This document shows, in pieces, positions 22,967 to 46,395 of a DNA stretch of 64,000 bases. The notes beneath the pieces were generated by a model. That model saw only the letters and a program-made list of their open reading frames with translations. It did no database searches and had not been told where the DNA came from. The DNA lies in the NCBI GenBank assembly GCA_024036415.1, contig JAMWET010001362.1, positions 98,801 through 162,800 on the forward strand. Reading direction: 5' to 3'. Position 1 is the first letter of the stretch; each line of letters opens with the position of its first letter. The DNA is from Prochilodus magdalenae. Lineage: Eukaryota > Chordata > Actinopteri > Characiformes > Prochilodontidae. Made by a program: the position numbers and the translations under genes.

Positions 22967-24330
22967 TTAACTAATTAAAGTACTCGTTGCAGGCCTGGAC
23001 TCGTTGCTGGCGTGCGTTGTGGCCCAGAAAATAATACACACTGGCCTCTTCACTCTTTCGAGCAAAACAAAATGTGCTCTGTCTCTGTTAGAGGAGCTTC
23101 GACTTGACTGTGTTGTAAGTTCCTTAAGCTGTGCTTTTACATCTTTGAGCTCTGCTCGCAAGCTTAGAACGACTGACTGATCAGACCCTGGGGTTTCAAC
23201 AGTTTGCACTGGCCGAACTGCACTGTTTACTTGTCGTTGTGAAGCCAGGTACTCTTCCTCGACTCTGATTTCCCCAAGGAGTTCCAGAAAATCATTCTTC
23301 CTTTCCCTCAATCTCAGCTGAACCAGTAGGAGGTCGGAGGTCGGAGTTGCTCTACATGCTCTCTGTCTCTGTCATGTGAAGGAAGGCTACTCATCTGTAT
23401 CACCTTGGTCAGCGATTTCTCTAATCATCGCAAAAAGTCCGACAATTTCTTGCCAGATTTCTGTTGGAGAAGTCTGAAAGAGAAGTACACATCTGCGGAC
23501 TCAGCAGATCCAAAATGCATCCAGTTAAGTCTTGGGGCTGGCCTCAGGCTCACTGGACCTCACAGACTTTATAACTTCAAGCGTGGGCCCTTTAACGCTT
23601 TCCATAATTCTGCTTTTCTCTCTTTCTCTGAACACTCGCACTTCTCCACCATCACATATGCTTGCTCTAACCAGGGTTCTAAAGACTCTTCTCTGGCAGC
23701 AGTTGGGACGACCCCGGAAAACATCCTGAGACAATGGTAACTGTGACCTTCGAGTGAGACTGACCTGTTCTGACTCAGTAACTCACCCATCAATCAGACA
23801 ATAAGATTCTGTTGAGCTTGGGGGTTGAGTGGGCTGTGAGCACAAATCTTGGAGGTCATCCAAAGTTTTCCCTTCTGCCCTAAGCAGACCATTCAACTTT
23901 TTCAGAAAATCATTAGATTCAATGGTAGCTCCATCAGTAACAACGATCGTCCAGTGGTCAGATTCATCCTCTAGTATGACCTCTAGCGGGACAAGCTTGG
24001 GATTTATCCTCTCCTTGAACTCACACAGAACTGTCAGGCTTCGTGTTTTGGCATTAAACAATCATCCTTGGACACGCACTCGGCCCCAACACTGGACAGG
24101 GTTCATTTTTTCCTCTATCTGTCCTACAGCACACTCTTTAGGGACTCCCACAATAAGAATGGCATGGTTCACATCTAACACCTCACCTCTACACCAATTC
24201 TTTAGGTGGTCTTGAAACTCAGAGTACAGCAAGGGATTCATTCTATTAAACTGAGGCTTAGACACTAAGCTAGTATCTTCACTGTTTACAGTTTTTAGAA
24301 TTCTAACCAATGAGTATATGTACAGCTAGT
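22967..24330 (-). pseudogene. PNMA / Ty3-Gypsy gag-like pseudogene
   Basis: Reading the minus strand from about 24310, successive segments resemble PNMA-type proteins, which derive from Ty3/Gypsy gag: an N-terminal segment with HAILIVGVPKECAVGQIE, a middle segment with REESLEPWLEQAYVMVEKCE, a capsid-like segment near 23525-23600, and a charged C-terminal segment at 22967-23311. It is broken by an in-frame TGA at 24062-24064 and at least three frame changes (near 23785, near 23620 and within 23320-23520), so no full-length product is possible. No LTRs or pol lie next to it. It could be a dead domesticated PNMA gene or a decayed Gypsy element. Confidence 0.75.
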
Positions 24331-25329
24331 TTTTAAGAAATTAAACCCTATATCCCAGCGCTCCTAAACAAGGTATTAGTGATTTTACTCACGTGACTGA
24401 TAAAACAAATAAGAGCGTCCTGGGTTCACTTGGTTTATGTTAAAGGAAAAAATTATAATTTTACCAATAATATGAATTTTACAGATTTTCAAAAGTACAA
24501 TGGCGGTGCCTTCAATATCTACAAGAGTTGTATTTACACTATGTAAATGATCTTCTATTGGGTAAAGTACTTACAGCTGCATTTTTTACTTCATATAAAA
24601 TATCAGTAACTACTTAGATGAAAATTAACTTTACACTGTACATATATTATATAAATTATAAACTGATGGAAATAAATATAAATGATACAACAATAATTTT
24701 TATTTATTTTTTTTATTAATTATTTTTATACAATAAGACCACCAATATCTATGAATAAACACCAATCGTTTGTTTAAGTAATAGGCCTGTAGTAGCACTA
24801 ATAACTATATGCAGAAACTGGATTTTGTAATTAATAATACATAAACATCATAGATATACTAATAACTACATGGTCTTTTCAGTAATAACGAATATCAATA
24901 GTTTATTATTAATATGAGTAAATATTATTTTCTAATTATAATGAGCTTCACCAACCTAGTATGGTGCACTGTTGTCACCAGTAGTGTGAGGCTACTAGCA
25001 GGAAAGCAGCTTTGGATTCCCCTTCAAGTAAGTCTGGGTCGTTTATTAGTGCGGACCATCCATTGAGATATTTCTATACATACAACAGCATTTTAAAACA
25101 ACAGACTGCACACTGTGTGGTCCTGATTTCCTTCCACACACAGTCCAAATACATGCAGTCAGGTGAGCTGGAGATGAAACTACCCTAGGTGTGAATGTTT
25201 GTCTGGGTGCCGGCCCTGTATAGGATTGGTGACCTGTCCAGGGTGTTTCTGCGTTCCGTTGGAACAAGCTGTACAAGCACATTTTACTTTTAGTGACCTC
25301 TGTGACTAACACTTCATTAGGTACACCTC

Positions 25330-25990
25330 CCCATATCTAGACTCATTTTATCCGCTTCTCATACCATATAGGAGCACTCTGCGCTGCTTCAATGGTCAGG
25401 ACCCCCACAGGACCACCACAGAGCAGGTAATCTGTGGGTGGAGGATCATTCTCAGCACTGCAGTGACACTGACAAGGTGGTGATCTTAGTGTGTGTTGTG
25501 CTGGCGTAAGTGGATCAGACACAGCAGTACTGCTGGACTGAGAATCATTCATCAACCAAAACCATCCAGCCTACAGCGTCCTGTGGAGAGCATCCTGTCA
25601 GCACTAATAAAGGACTAGAGGATGACCAACACCGCACTGTGTAGCATCAGATGAGCTATCATCTCTGACTGTACGTCTACAGCGGCAAAGTAGGAGTGTC
25701 TAATAGAGTGGACACAGTGTTTAAACACTCCAGCACCACTGCTGTGTTTGATCTACTCACACCAGCCCAACATACACTATCACACCACCACCACGTCAGT
25801 GTTACTGCAATGCTGAGAATGATCCACCACCCACATACCAGCTCTGTGGTGGTCCTGTGGGGGGCCTGACCGTTGAAGAACAGGGTAATACAGTATACAG
25901 AGAAACAGATGGACTACAGTCTGTACCTGTAGAACTACACAGTGCTCCTACATGGTATGTGGAGCTGATACAATTTCTATTCACCGTAGA
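25330..25990. mobile_element. Long-inverted-repeat MITE-like element, most complete copy
   Basis: The left arm (ggtcaggacccccacaggac, gaggatcattctcagcactg) and right arm (gagaatgatccaccaccc, gtggtcctgtggggggcctg) are inverted relative to each other over more than 100 bp, with a middle containing atgagctatcatctctgact. No transposase. It is the best reference in the window for the copies at 10.1, 33.7, 36.2 and 38.7 kb. Confidence 0.75.
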
Positions 25991-26140
25991 CAGACAATGT
26001 CTTTTTCAGGGGAGGCCTTGCTTATTTGGGGAAGGCAACACTTAACCAAATTCTGCACGTATAATCACAGCATGGCTCGGTAGTGAAAGAGTTAATGTGC
26101 TAAACTGACCTGCCTACAGTCCAGACCAATGAAATCCTAC
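25985..26140 (+). pseudogene. Tc1/mariner transposase fragment, second copy
   Basis: Paralogue of the fragment at 21445-21600 within the segmental duplication. It carries extra substitutions, including an early stop. Confidence 0.55.
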
Positions 26141-27039
26141 ATCAAGCAAGAATAAAAAATACTGACTGTCATATCTAAAATAATTAATCACTTCAGTTCC
26201 CAGGTGCTTACAGAGTGCTGATAAAGAAGACGTGATGAACACAGTGTTAAACATAAACCTGTAACATTTGTTTTTGAAATGTGCTGCTGGCATCAAATTT
26301 AAAATGGGCATATATTTATTAACGAACGATGTGAGTTCAGAGTTTCAACATGTGGCATCTGATCTTTGTACTATTATACTCTACTATACAATATCAATAT
26401 CTACCTCATAAACTGAAAACAGAACTTTTATTTGCAGTGTGAAGTACTTTTATTTAATTTAATAATAGGAAAAACTTGGAAATGTAAAGTTTATTTGTTT
26501 AGTTTAAGCTCTCTTGTAGCTAATGATAGGCTAGCAGGTGGCATGTGCTAGTTAGATAGCCTACCATTAGCAGTTTAGGTAGCACCAGCTTTACATCAGT
26601 AAACAAATGTTAGCTGGTTAGCTGTATTAGCGATTTACCACACAGCTTGTGGCTCGTTTTTCTTCATTTAGTTTCTTTTAAATCACCTCCACGTTTCACT
26701 GCTCACTTAGACACGACTCCTATCTTGTAGATGTTGTTATGCTGTGATATTCTGATTTTGTGTTTTTCTGTTTGTGGTGCAGGAGAGCTATGCTGTGTCT
26801 CTGACGCAACAGACCAGCTAACATTAGCTGTTTATGCTAAGCTAATGCAGGAAATATCACATTTGTGGAGATTTATTGTCTGCAGCTTTATAAAAACATA
26901 TTATATAATATTATATTTTAAGTAAACATTAATTATTCGATGTAATATATTACAATATATTATACATAATCTTTCATATTTCTTATAATTCTTTAAAATA
27001 ATTGATTAAATGAAATTAATTATAATTAGACATATATAC

Positions 27040-28100
27040 TTTATATGTATATATATAACGCTCAGTGTGCGCGTTAACACGTCAAATTTTAATGTCCTAA
27101 GACGACAGAACTTGTTTACGAGAAATTCTGAGCTTCTAAAGGCGTTTGGACAACTACGGCCATTCCTGCTATTGCTTGGCGTCAACATACCTTTGTTGCT
27201 CTAGCTACGGTTGCTACCAGTCACGTGCCACTTACGTAGCTGTGTTGCTGCGTTTGGGACAGTCCATTTGTAAGGGGTAGATTAGTTTGTCCCAAAAGTG
27301 TTCTCTCTAGCAGTGGTTGGGTTTTCCCCCTCGAAAGCTGATAAAGTGGTGCCACTTAACATGTTGGTTTATGTCGCCTAAAGGTGTTTAAATTAAACCG
27401 GACGTTAAGAATTATTCCTTAATTATGTTTCATATTTTGTGTGTTTAAATTAATGAATGTAAAATAAACGTATTTGGTACATTCCTCTGGTTGATATAAC
27501 TAGAAGTAAACCGTGAGTAAACCGCTTTCGGGAAAAAGACGTTGAGCACGGGAGCCCTTAAGAGGGGTGCTTCTCCTGGCAGGAGTGCCGAATTGGGCAC
27601 AACACCTGTTCGTAGCGGTGGACACCACAGTCTCGGGCTATGTCGCTCTCTGGAGGAGTGAAACTTCCCCTCCGTCGGAAACCGTAGCACGCAATTTTAA
27701 ACGCCGTATCACAGTGACGTGTAAAGACTTCTGTCTTCTTACCGACCGAAGGGCGTTTCATACCTTTTCAGAGTCTTCCAAACAGGCTTTTTTATCGTTA
27801 TCTAAGGAGCAACGCACACTGCGACTTTACCTCGACTTCACTGTCTTTAAACCGTTTAGATGGAGGAAAAAACTTTTTCCTTTTTTAATGACCGCTGACC
27901 AGTTGATATCGAGGACGCCTCTTCCCTGACAAAAATACAGCTTAAAGCAGCTTTGGTCCGGTCGTAACCGCTTTAAACTGGTTTGGTGCAACTTGCCTGT
28001 TGTCGGTTTAGGTGGTCGCCATAGGATACCCAAAATAGAGCTAATTAATATTCATTAAGCTCCGCACAGAGCGCCATCTGATTGGCTGAGTAAAAAGCAG
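27040..28100. other. CpG-containing region with an unexplained 120-codon ORF
   Basis: This stretch has more CpG and GC than its surroundings and a plus-strand ORF at 27567-27929 whose product I do not recognise. It is followed at about 28078 by gattggctgag, a CCAAT-type motif on the minus strand. It could be a promoter or CpG island, a first exon, or unclassified repeat. There is no clear splice structure. Confidence 0.3.
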
Positions 28101-30480
28101 AGACAGCACTTATCACTGACACATCCATCAACGATAAGATTTAAGATTTTTTATTAAGATTCTGTAAAACACCAAGTAACGTTATGAACCAGTTTGCGGC
28201 AAATATAAAGCCCATTTTACATGTTTATGTTTTTGAAATGTTATTAACGTAACTTGCGAATTTTTAAGTCTAGCCGTGAATGCAAGCTAAGGTAAAATAA
28301 CTTCATGCTATATTAGCTAGCTAGCTAGTTAGCCAGCCAAGTTTCCTGTCGTACTGAAGTGAATGCATTTATCTCAGTTTCACAACAAAACAAATTTCTA
28401 GTAGGGTTTACCGGGATCACCGGTCAGTGCTGTACATTTAGCATGTTCATGACCGAACATAGCTGTACATTTCCAATATACATAGATGCTAGCACACCGA
28501 TGTTAACACTTTAATAATCTCCTTTTGACAAAGCTGGTCTAGCTACAAAACATGTTTGTAAGTGGTTTGCTGACTGAGGTGGTTTAAGGTAGTTTAGATT
28601 TGCCAAACCTACCCTTAAGTCACATCAGTTGCCTAACTGTCATACTGATAGGACAGTAAAGTCAGTGGACTCAGTAATCAGTAATGCTAGGCAATTTCCT
28701 TTAATAACCTTTGCTTTTGTTTACTGTTTGGCAGTCTAAAATATGCTTTAAATCCATATTAATACTGATGTATTACAAGAATAGCTCCTGTATTATAACT
28801 TTAGCTATATATTCACATTTCACCTCATCCATCCCCACTCTTCCGTCACGTTATGTTATATTTAGTATTTAACTCCCTCACATTTCTCTTCACAACGTTG
28901 GATAAATTGTCTTTAAGGTAAAGAAATTCAACATGGTTAAAGGGGATTGTTGGGCAGGGTAGGTTATACAGAAAGTCAAGAAGCAGAACAGGCTAGTTGT
29001 GTTAGACAGTGTAGTTGAGAGAGGGGGCACAATACAATATCAGAATTAAATGTATAACCTGACCTATGAAACACGTTAATGATGCTTTGCTCGCCTAATT
29101 GGGTGGAATGTATGGCATTCATGAGCCAGACGGGAGCTTTCTGATGGACTACCTGTTAGAGGGCTGACCTGCAGTTACCGGGTATGCAAGTCACAATGTC
29201 ACATGACTTGGTAAACCAATGACCTCAGCCAATGGCACACATAGAAGACTAGGTATAAGAGAACGAATAGGCGTCCGTCCAAGTACTGCACCAGACAGAG
29301 GACTGGGAGTTTAAAAAAACGGCATTGAGCTTGAGCACAGTCGCAGCAGAACTATTGGTGGGGATAGTTCTTTCCTCCCAAAATACTGATACCCTATCCA
29401 TACCATCCATATGAAAACCTACTCTTATGGTGGAAGTACAAGGTAAGTTTGTCTGAGAATGCTGATCATATCTGTTTTGCTCTTTTGTGCCTCCTGCTGT
29501 TAAAAGACATCATGTTCTCAACCAATTTCCATACATTCATCATTATGCAAGAACAAATATTTGGATTATGTACAAATTGTCACTTGTATTTTTAAAGACC
29601 TGCTGCAGGAAACATAATATTGACCTGCAGCATTACTGCATTATGAGATGGTGGAGGGATACATGCAGGTCATTGTAAGAAAAATTAGTCCTCCAGGCAA
29701 ACCTATTTTTCACCATCAACACCATTACACACAAAAACTTGCTGGGGCTTTTGGATAGCAAATACAATATTCATATATGTGTTGTAAATACTGTGAGTGC
29801 TGGTTTCCATCATCACCACCGTAAAGATGTTAGTAAGAGTAGGTCGGGAAGTTTCTCTTCAGTGCAGCATTTCACATCAAACCACTTTGAATGACTTTTT
29901 GTATTTCCGCCGTCAAATTTTGGATGTAATTGGACACATTGCAGGAATTCACACTCAATATTCACTCACTAGGTTCAAAAATAGCAAAATTAAAACCCAA
30001 TAACAGTGAACGATTTAATTTACTTTCAATTCAAGTTTTCCCAATGTTTTACTTTCCCAGACTTTCCCAGGGCCATTTCTTTTTGGTCCATAATCAAATT
30101 TACACAGGATACTGAGAGCAATAAGTACTAACAACACATGAATTTGGTCAAAACCCTTGTACACTATTCTTTCTGTTGTTGCCACAATATCTACCACAAA
30201 CATCCAAAGAGTACCTGTTGGCTGTGTTGTTATACTTAAAGCTACATATATTTATGTCCTTACAATACAGGAGACTGTTGATTTTTGAGCATGCTCTACA
30301 CGTCACATTTGTGGACGATTGTGTGTTAGCACAAGGATTTACAAAACTGTCCCTCATGAAGTGACCGGTGAGAGTTTTCTCCATACAGCTTGGTCAGCTG
30401 CTTCTTTCCCACACTGATGATAATGCTGTAGCTCTTTGTAGTATACTCCAGGATAAGAGAAAGTCACGAGACTTCTTCTA
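28100..30480. other. Intergenic region upstream of CUB/somatomedin-B gene 1
   Basis: No gene recognised. From about 29640 to 30480 it is homologous, with gaps, to about 44480-46330 upstream of gene 2 (shared words ggtggagggatac, cacatcaaaccactttg, cccacactgatgat), so the two genes were duplicated with their upstream DNA. A piece at 30288-30345 duplicates the start of intron 1 (30604-30680). Confidence 0.5.
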
Positions 30481-30494
30481 GGTCTCATTTTGGG

Positions 30495-30502
30495 TATATA
30501 AA
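30495..30502 (+). promoter_or_regulatory. TATA box of CUB/somatomedin-B gene 1
   Basis: TATATAAA in the context ttttgggtatataaac, about 45 bp before the ATG at 30544. The same context precedes gene 2. Confidence 0.7.
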
Positions 30503-30543
30503 CTTTGGTGCAAATGGGAAATAGGCTTCAGCAGATGTGCAAG

Positions 30544-41056
<10,513 letters not shown>

Positions 41057-41399
41057 GTACTACTGGAGTAACAGAGAGAAAAGATGTGCTCACTAATGTA
41101 TTCTCCATCTGGTACATCAGGGATCTTTCATATGATACATGTTTGACAGTTAAAGCCAAATAACCCATCACCGGAACCTGAACATTATTAGATTAACCTG
41201 CTGCTCATCACTACAGTTACTTCCTCTATAGCTCCATAACAGCTTTTGGAAAAGGAGGACACGTGCACATTCTTCTTTACTAGCTTATTGTTCATGACTG
41301 TAGATCTTGTATTGGGCTAATCACATTATCATGTGGATTAGTCCAGATTTATAATTTCCATAACCAGGGGATGCATTAGTGATATGAAATCAGAGTCAT

Positions 41400-41980
41400 A
41401 TAAGAGTCAACAGTTAACTGTACTATTTCATCAACACGTATGTAGGACACCAATATCATTGTTTGGTGTCTAAATATTGGATCTTTGGTTTCGACCTTCT
41501 GCTGGGGAAAGCAGCATGCATTTCATGGATCCAGCACAGATCCCGCCAGTCTAGTACTGGTTTAGCTGGTCACTCAGCATAGTCACACTGGTTGACCAGG
41601 ATACTAGCATCCAAAATACAACATGAGTTGGTTTTGCTGGTGAACAGCATCTTAACTTTCTGCTTAGCGTTCTGCTAACCTGGAAAATGCTTTCGCCAGG
41701 CTAGGATATTTTGGATTGTGAGCAAACACAGCCAAATGTTCATTCTTGCAAGACTCTATTGAACACACAGTATTTGGTAACCAGCCATACTGGTGTTTTT
41801 TTCTAGCGTCAGTTGGAGCTGTGAAGCTAACTCTACCAACATACACTAGACAATAGTTCTATAAATACATACTCATTGTTCTTCTTTAAGACTGGCCAAT
41901 GTGACATAATTGACCAACACGGCATGCATAGATGCAAAGAAAAAGTTCATGCAGTTCTGAAAGCACCAAAGCCACGGAGC
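41400..41980. other. Unclassified sequence after gene 1
   Basis: No exon or RNA gene recognised. The words ctggttgaccaggatact and gctggtcac suggest old repeat DNA. Confidence 0.35.
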
Positions 41981-41984
41981 ATCT

Positions 41985-42570
41985 TCCATCTGTGTTCCTT
42001 CTTAGGCCTGGGAAATCATCACACCTTGCATGTATCCCATGAATAGCTGCAAAGTGGAGGCAAGTGGCACTGGTCTAAAGATTCTCAATGTGCTTCCCAA
42101 GAGGCCAAACTTATGGTGACATCTGACAATGTGCTCATGTACTACAACCCCACCTTAACCCTCAGGCTTGCCTGTGATGTATCCCACCATGGATTTGGAG
42201 TGGAGTTGTATCACAGATGTGCTGAGTGCCCCGTTGCCACAAATTGCCTATTGCCTCCCTGTCATTGTCCCAGGCTAACTATGCTGAAATCGACAGGTTA
42301 GCACTGATTCTGGTCCTGGGGAAGTCAAGAAATTGTATTCCAGCAATGGTAGCAGCATGACCACAGAGTTGGGCCTATTCTTGGGTGCAAATACATACAG
42401 CTTTGAGTTTAAGGGAACACAAAAGCATCAAAATACTGACAGGCTTTCATTAGATTCCCCACTTCTCAAAGACTCTACTGAGATGATTGGTATGTTTAAT
42501 ATGGCTCAAGTGGACGTCTGGACCTTTCCCAGCAACAGCTGGGACAATACAAAACTCTGATGGAAAGCAG
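41985..42570 (+). pseudogene. Ty3/Gypsy pol fragment (RNase H and downstream)
   Basis: The plus-strand translation in shifting frames contains LRLACDVSHHGFGVEL, matching the start of the Gypsy RNase H domain (RLACDAS..G.GAVL). It is followed by LILVLGKS and, further on, YSFEFKGTQKHQNTDRLS, matching the end of that domain before integrase. Frameshifts and the lack of flanking LTRs mark it as a decayed fragment. Confidence 0.7.
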
Positions 42571-43167
42571 ATCTCCAGGAGTTGATCTGCAGAAGTCCCT
42601 GAATTTATCAACAAGAAGGGATGTCAATAGTTGTGGACGTACTTATAAACGTACAGTGTAGGGTTAAACGTCCACTTCTGTGTACAACTGAAACACCGTG
42701 CAGGTAGAATATTCAGAACCTGATGTCCTAAAGTCTGATGTTGATATGTTCAATCCTCAGGTGCAGAGCCTGCTGCCCAGGTTGAGAAAGCAGAATGAGC
42801 TCACTGTACTCCACTCAGGAGCAATCTCTCAACAGTTCTTCACTTTTCACTCACTTTTCACAACAACTTACTTACTTACTCCTATTAAAGCATTCCAAAA
42901 CAGGCAAACTGGTGATTTTTGCTTTTCATTTAGCCTGTATAAACAAAAGACACAGCAACAGTATGTCACCTAGATTTAAGGTGAGTGTAATCCATCCAGT
43001 GGAACAGAACCTATTAGCTTTGTCCAAAGTAAAACAAGCGAATGTGAATGTTTACATTTCGTTCCTCTTTTGTTGACATTTGTCTATACAAGCAGACTTT
43101 TAGCAAACTGTTCATACCAAAGCAGTTGTCCCTGCCTGGTGCCAAGACCTACAAATGTAGCTTCAGC

Positions 43168-44195
43168 TCATCAGTCTCCCCATCCCCATACCTCTACCAA
43201 CAACCCAGCCCTGCCTTCCCATCCCCATACCTCTACCAACAAACCAGCCCTGTCTCCCCATCCCCATACCTCTACTAACAAACCAGCCCTGTCTCCCCAT
43301 ACCCGTACCTCTACCAACAAACCAGCCCTGTCCCCATCCTCATACCTCTACTAACAAACCAGCCTTGTCTCCCCATCCCCATACCTCTACCAACAACCCA
43401 GCCCTGTCTCCACATCCCCATACCTCCACCAACAAACCAGCCCTGTCTCCACATCCCCATACCTATACTAACAGCCCAGCCCTGTTTCTCCATCCCCATA
43501 CCTCCACCAACAAACCAGCCTTGTCTCCCCATCCCCATACCTCTACCAGCCCTGTCTCCCCATCCCCATACCTCTACCAACAAACCAGCCCTGTCTCCCC
43601 ATCTCCATACCTCTACCAACAAACCAGCCCTGTCTCCCCATCCCCATACCTCTACCAGCCCTGTCTCCCCATCCCCACACCTCTACCAACAAACCAGCCC
43701 TGTCTCCCCATCTCCATACCTCTACCAACAAACCAGCCCTGTCTCCCCATCCCCATACCTCTACCAACAAACCAGCCCTGTCTCCCCATCCCCATACCTC
43801 CACCAACAAACCAGCCCTGTCTCCACATCCCCATACCTATACTAACAGCCCAGCCCTGTTTCTCCATCCCCATACCTCCACCAACAAACCAGTCTTGTCC
43901 CCATCCTCATACCTCTACTAACAAACCAGCCTTGTCTCCCCATCCCCATACCTCTACCAGCCCTGTCTCCCCATCCCCATACCTCTACCAACAAACCAGC
44001 CCTGTCTCCCCATCCCCATACCTCTACCAACAAACCAGCCCTGTCTCCCCATCCCCATACCTCTACCAACAAACCAGCCCTGTCTCCCCATCCCCATACC
44101 TCTACTAACAGCCCAGCCCTGTTTCTCCATCCTCATACCTCTATCAACAAACCAGCCCTGTCTCCCCATCCCCATTTCCTTACCAATAAACCAGA
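43168..44195 (+). repeat. 39-bp minisatellite with 27-bp variants
   Basis: About 26 units of roughly ctgtctccccatccccatac plus ctctaccaacaaaccagcc. Shorter units lack the aacaaacc portion. Because unit lengths are multiples of three, long ORFs occur in several frames on both strands (for example 43365-44108 plus). They look like by-products, although a proline/threonine-rich coding use cannot be excluded. Confidence 0.9.
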
Positions 44196-44199
44196 CTTG

Positions 44200-46335
44200 T
44201 CTCAACAGTTCTGTCTCATTCATCAATATGAATTATGGCCCTGATGAACACGTAATGCAACCATAACAATTGCCTGGTTAAATTAGCATTACTAAATTAT
44301 TATAATGAAAAATATGTTGTAGAATAAAAACTAACAAGCAACAGAATTGCTTACAGTGTTGGTGAAACTAAAGTTTGAATAGTTTCATGTTTCTAAAAGT
44401 TACACAGAATGTCACTGCAAGAACTAATAACTAAATATGCTGCCAGATATCGAAGATCTGCTTTTTGAGGTCAGGTTACAAACTAATCTGTCCATGGTGG
44501 AGGGATACAAGCAGGTCACTGTAGGGCAAAATAGCGGCCAAAGAAAAGTCTTTCAGAAAAGATGACTAACAGTCATCAACATTACACATAAAAACTCTTT
44601 TGATGTGTCTTGAATAGCAAATTAAATGTCATCACCATGGTACAGAAGCTGGTAAGAGTCTGCAAGTTTCTTTTCAATGAAGCATTTTGTTTTATTTACA
44701 TCAAACCACTTTGTGTATAAGCTCTTTGTGACTCACTGATTTACATATTTAACAAGTTTTAAAACTTAAAAAAAAAAAAAGTAAAACCCAATACCTGTAA
44801 ACTCTAAATGAGCCGTTTAGCCTGCGCTGTAGAGGGTGTGGGAATGTGTGCAGGAATGTGCATGTGCTTTTTATGACTTAATTTGCAGTGGATTATAAAA
44901 CTATGTATCAAAGATTAGCAACACAGAACATTCAGCAATCCATGTTCACCTGTGTAATGACTTCATTGCTGAAGTACAAGAGAAATTGAATTATGCACTG
45001 CTGAAAACTGATCTGTACAATTGTGAAAATGAACATGAAATCATACTTTAAAAGGCTAGAATAGATGAGTATGGTTTAGATCATATCATCAGCTAGTTAT
45101 TTCCACAGTTTAGCTAATTATACTTAAACTGAAATATTTAACCTTTTGAGAGAGTTACAATGTTTTGAAGCTCTCTGTAAAACAAGATCCCTATTATTTA
45201 TGTTATTTATTATTCTAAAATGAGATGTTAACTGTTCAAGCAAGCTGATTAATTTTACATATCCATATCTAGTCTAGTGTGTTAATCTTAAAAAAACTAG
45301 ATCTGATCCGAAAAGCAAGTTGTTTCTGGCTTAAGACTTCATTGATTGCGTCTTTTTTTGGAGTTTATAAAGCAGTTTATTATTATTATATGTGTGGTTT
45401 TATAACACTGATTTATGTATTGATTGATTAATAGATTGCATAGTTTGAACACACCTAATCAAATGACATTTCCTAAGTGACTACACATCCTCTCCAACGA
45501 ACTCACTTAAATATGGCATCTAAAACGTTTAATAACGTAATAATTTTGCTCATGTCATATAATGCAAATATCTTTAATTTATCAAATAAAGAATGACTAT
45601 GCTTTAAAATGCAGATGTATGCAGCTGTCGGCATAATAGGTGTATCTTACTGTCATTTGGAAAATCAACACACATAAAAATGTCTGTAAATGTATGTGTG
45701 TTTTTTCTCTTGAAGTTTTCAGGCACTTTTGATGTATTTATCGGAAAAGGTAATGCATTAAAAACTTTCGCACAGGTAACAATTTTTGTTTCGTCACATC
45801 CACCATCGTTGCTGGGCCATTTGTCATGGAGTATGTACAAACTGTCAAGGGTAACAGGTGTGTTCACATGTTTTTAGAAACCAAAAAAAGAAAAAAAGAT
45901 ACAAGACTTTGTTCAGACAGCGAGGATATGTTAAAATCGGCACCAGTAATGTGTTTCTGCATTACAGTGTGCAGAAATGCTCTGTACAGGAGGTGTAAAT
46001 GTTCTTATTTAGATATGTATTTTCATTTGTTACAGCAATACCTTTTAAAAAAACATTGAACAATATCTGTTAGCATCGTGCTGTACTGTAATGTTTAAAT
46101 CCACATACATTTAGGCTAACAACATTAAGTGAGTTTGAGTGGTAGTGTAGCGGTACCTCATGAAGTGACCAGCGAGAGTAAGTAAATTCCAGTAAATTGT
46201 AGGATCAGTCAAATTTATAAACAGGATTTCTCCATAAAGCATCTGTTTCTTTCCCACACTGATGATGATGCTGAGCTCTTTATTGTATACTCCAGGATAT
46301 CAAGAGGTCATAAGGACGTTCTTATGGGTCACATT
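44200..46335. other. Upstream region of gene 2, paralogous to that of gene 1
   Basis: From about 44480 on it shares blocks with 29640-30480. No exon recognised. AT-rich stretches at 45000-46100 have no clear features. Confidence 0.45.
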
Positions 46336-46340
46336 TTGGG

Positions 46341-46348
46341 TATATAAG
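46341..46348 (+). promoter_or_regulatory. TATA box of CUB/somatomedin-B gene 2
   Basis: TATATAAG in the context attttgggtatataagc, about 50 bp before the ATG at 46396 and homologous to the gene 1 promoter. Confidence 0.7.
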
Positions 46349-46395
46349 CTGTGGTGCTACTCCATGGGAGATAGAGGCTTCAGCAGATGTACGAG

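Larger units (their letters stand above)
24365..26760. repeat. Segmental duplication, copy 2
   Basis: The counterpart blocks appear in the order 24368-24540, 24545-24910, 25835-26760, interrupted by about 0.9 kb (24911-25835) that includes most of a long-inverted-repeat MITE. Between the two copies lies the PNMA-like pseudogene, consistent with tandem duplication of a larger unit followed by insertion and loss. Confidence 0.7.

Noticed and set aside
43311..44226. Minus-strand Gly/Trp-rich repeat ORFs in the minisatellite
   Set aside because: They arise from a 39-bp unit being a multiple of three. No signal peptide, start context or splice sites.
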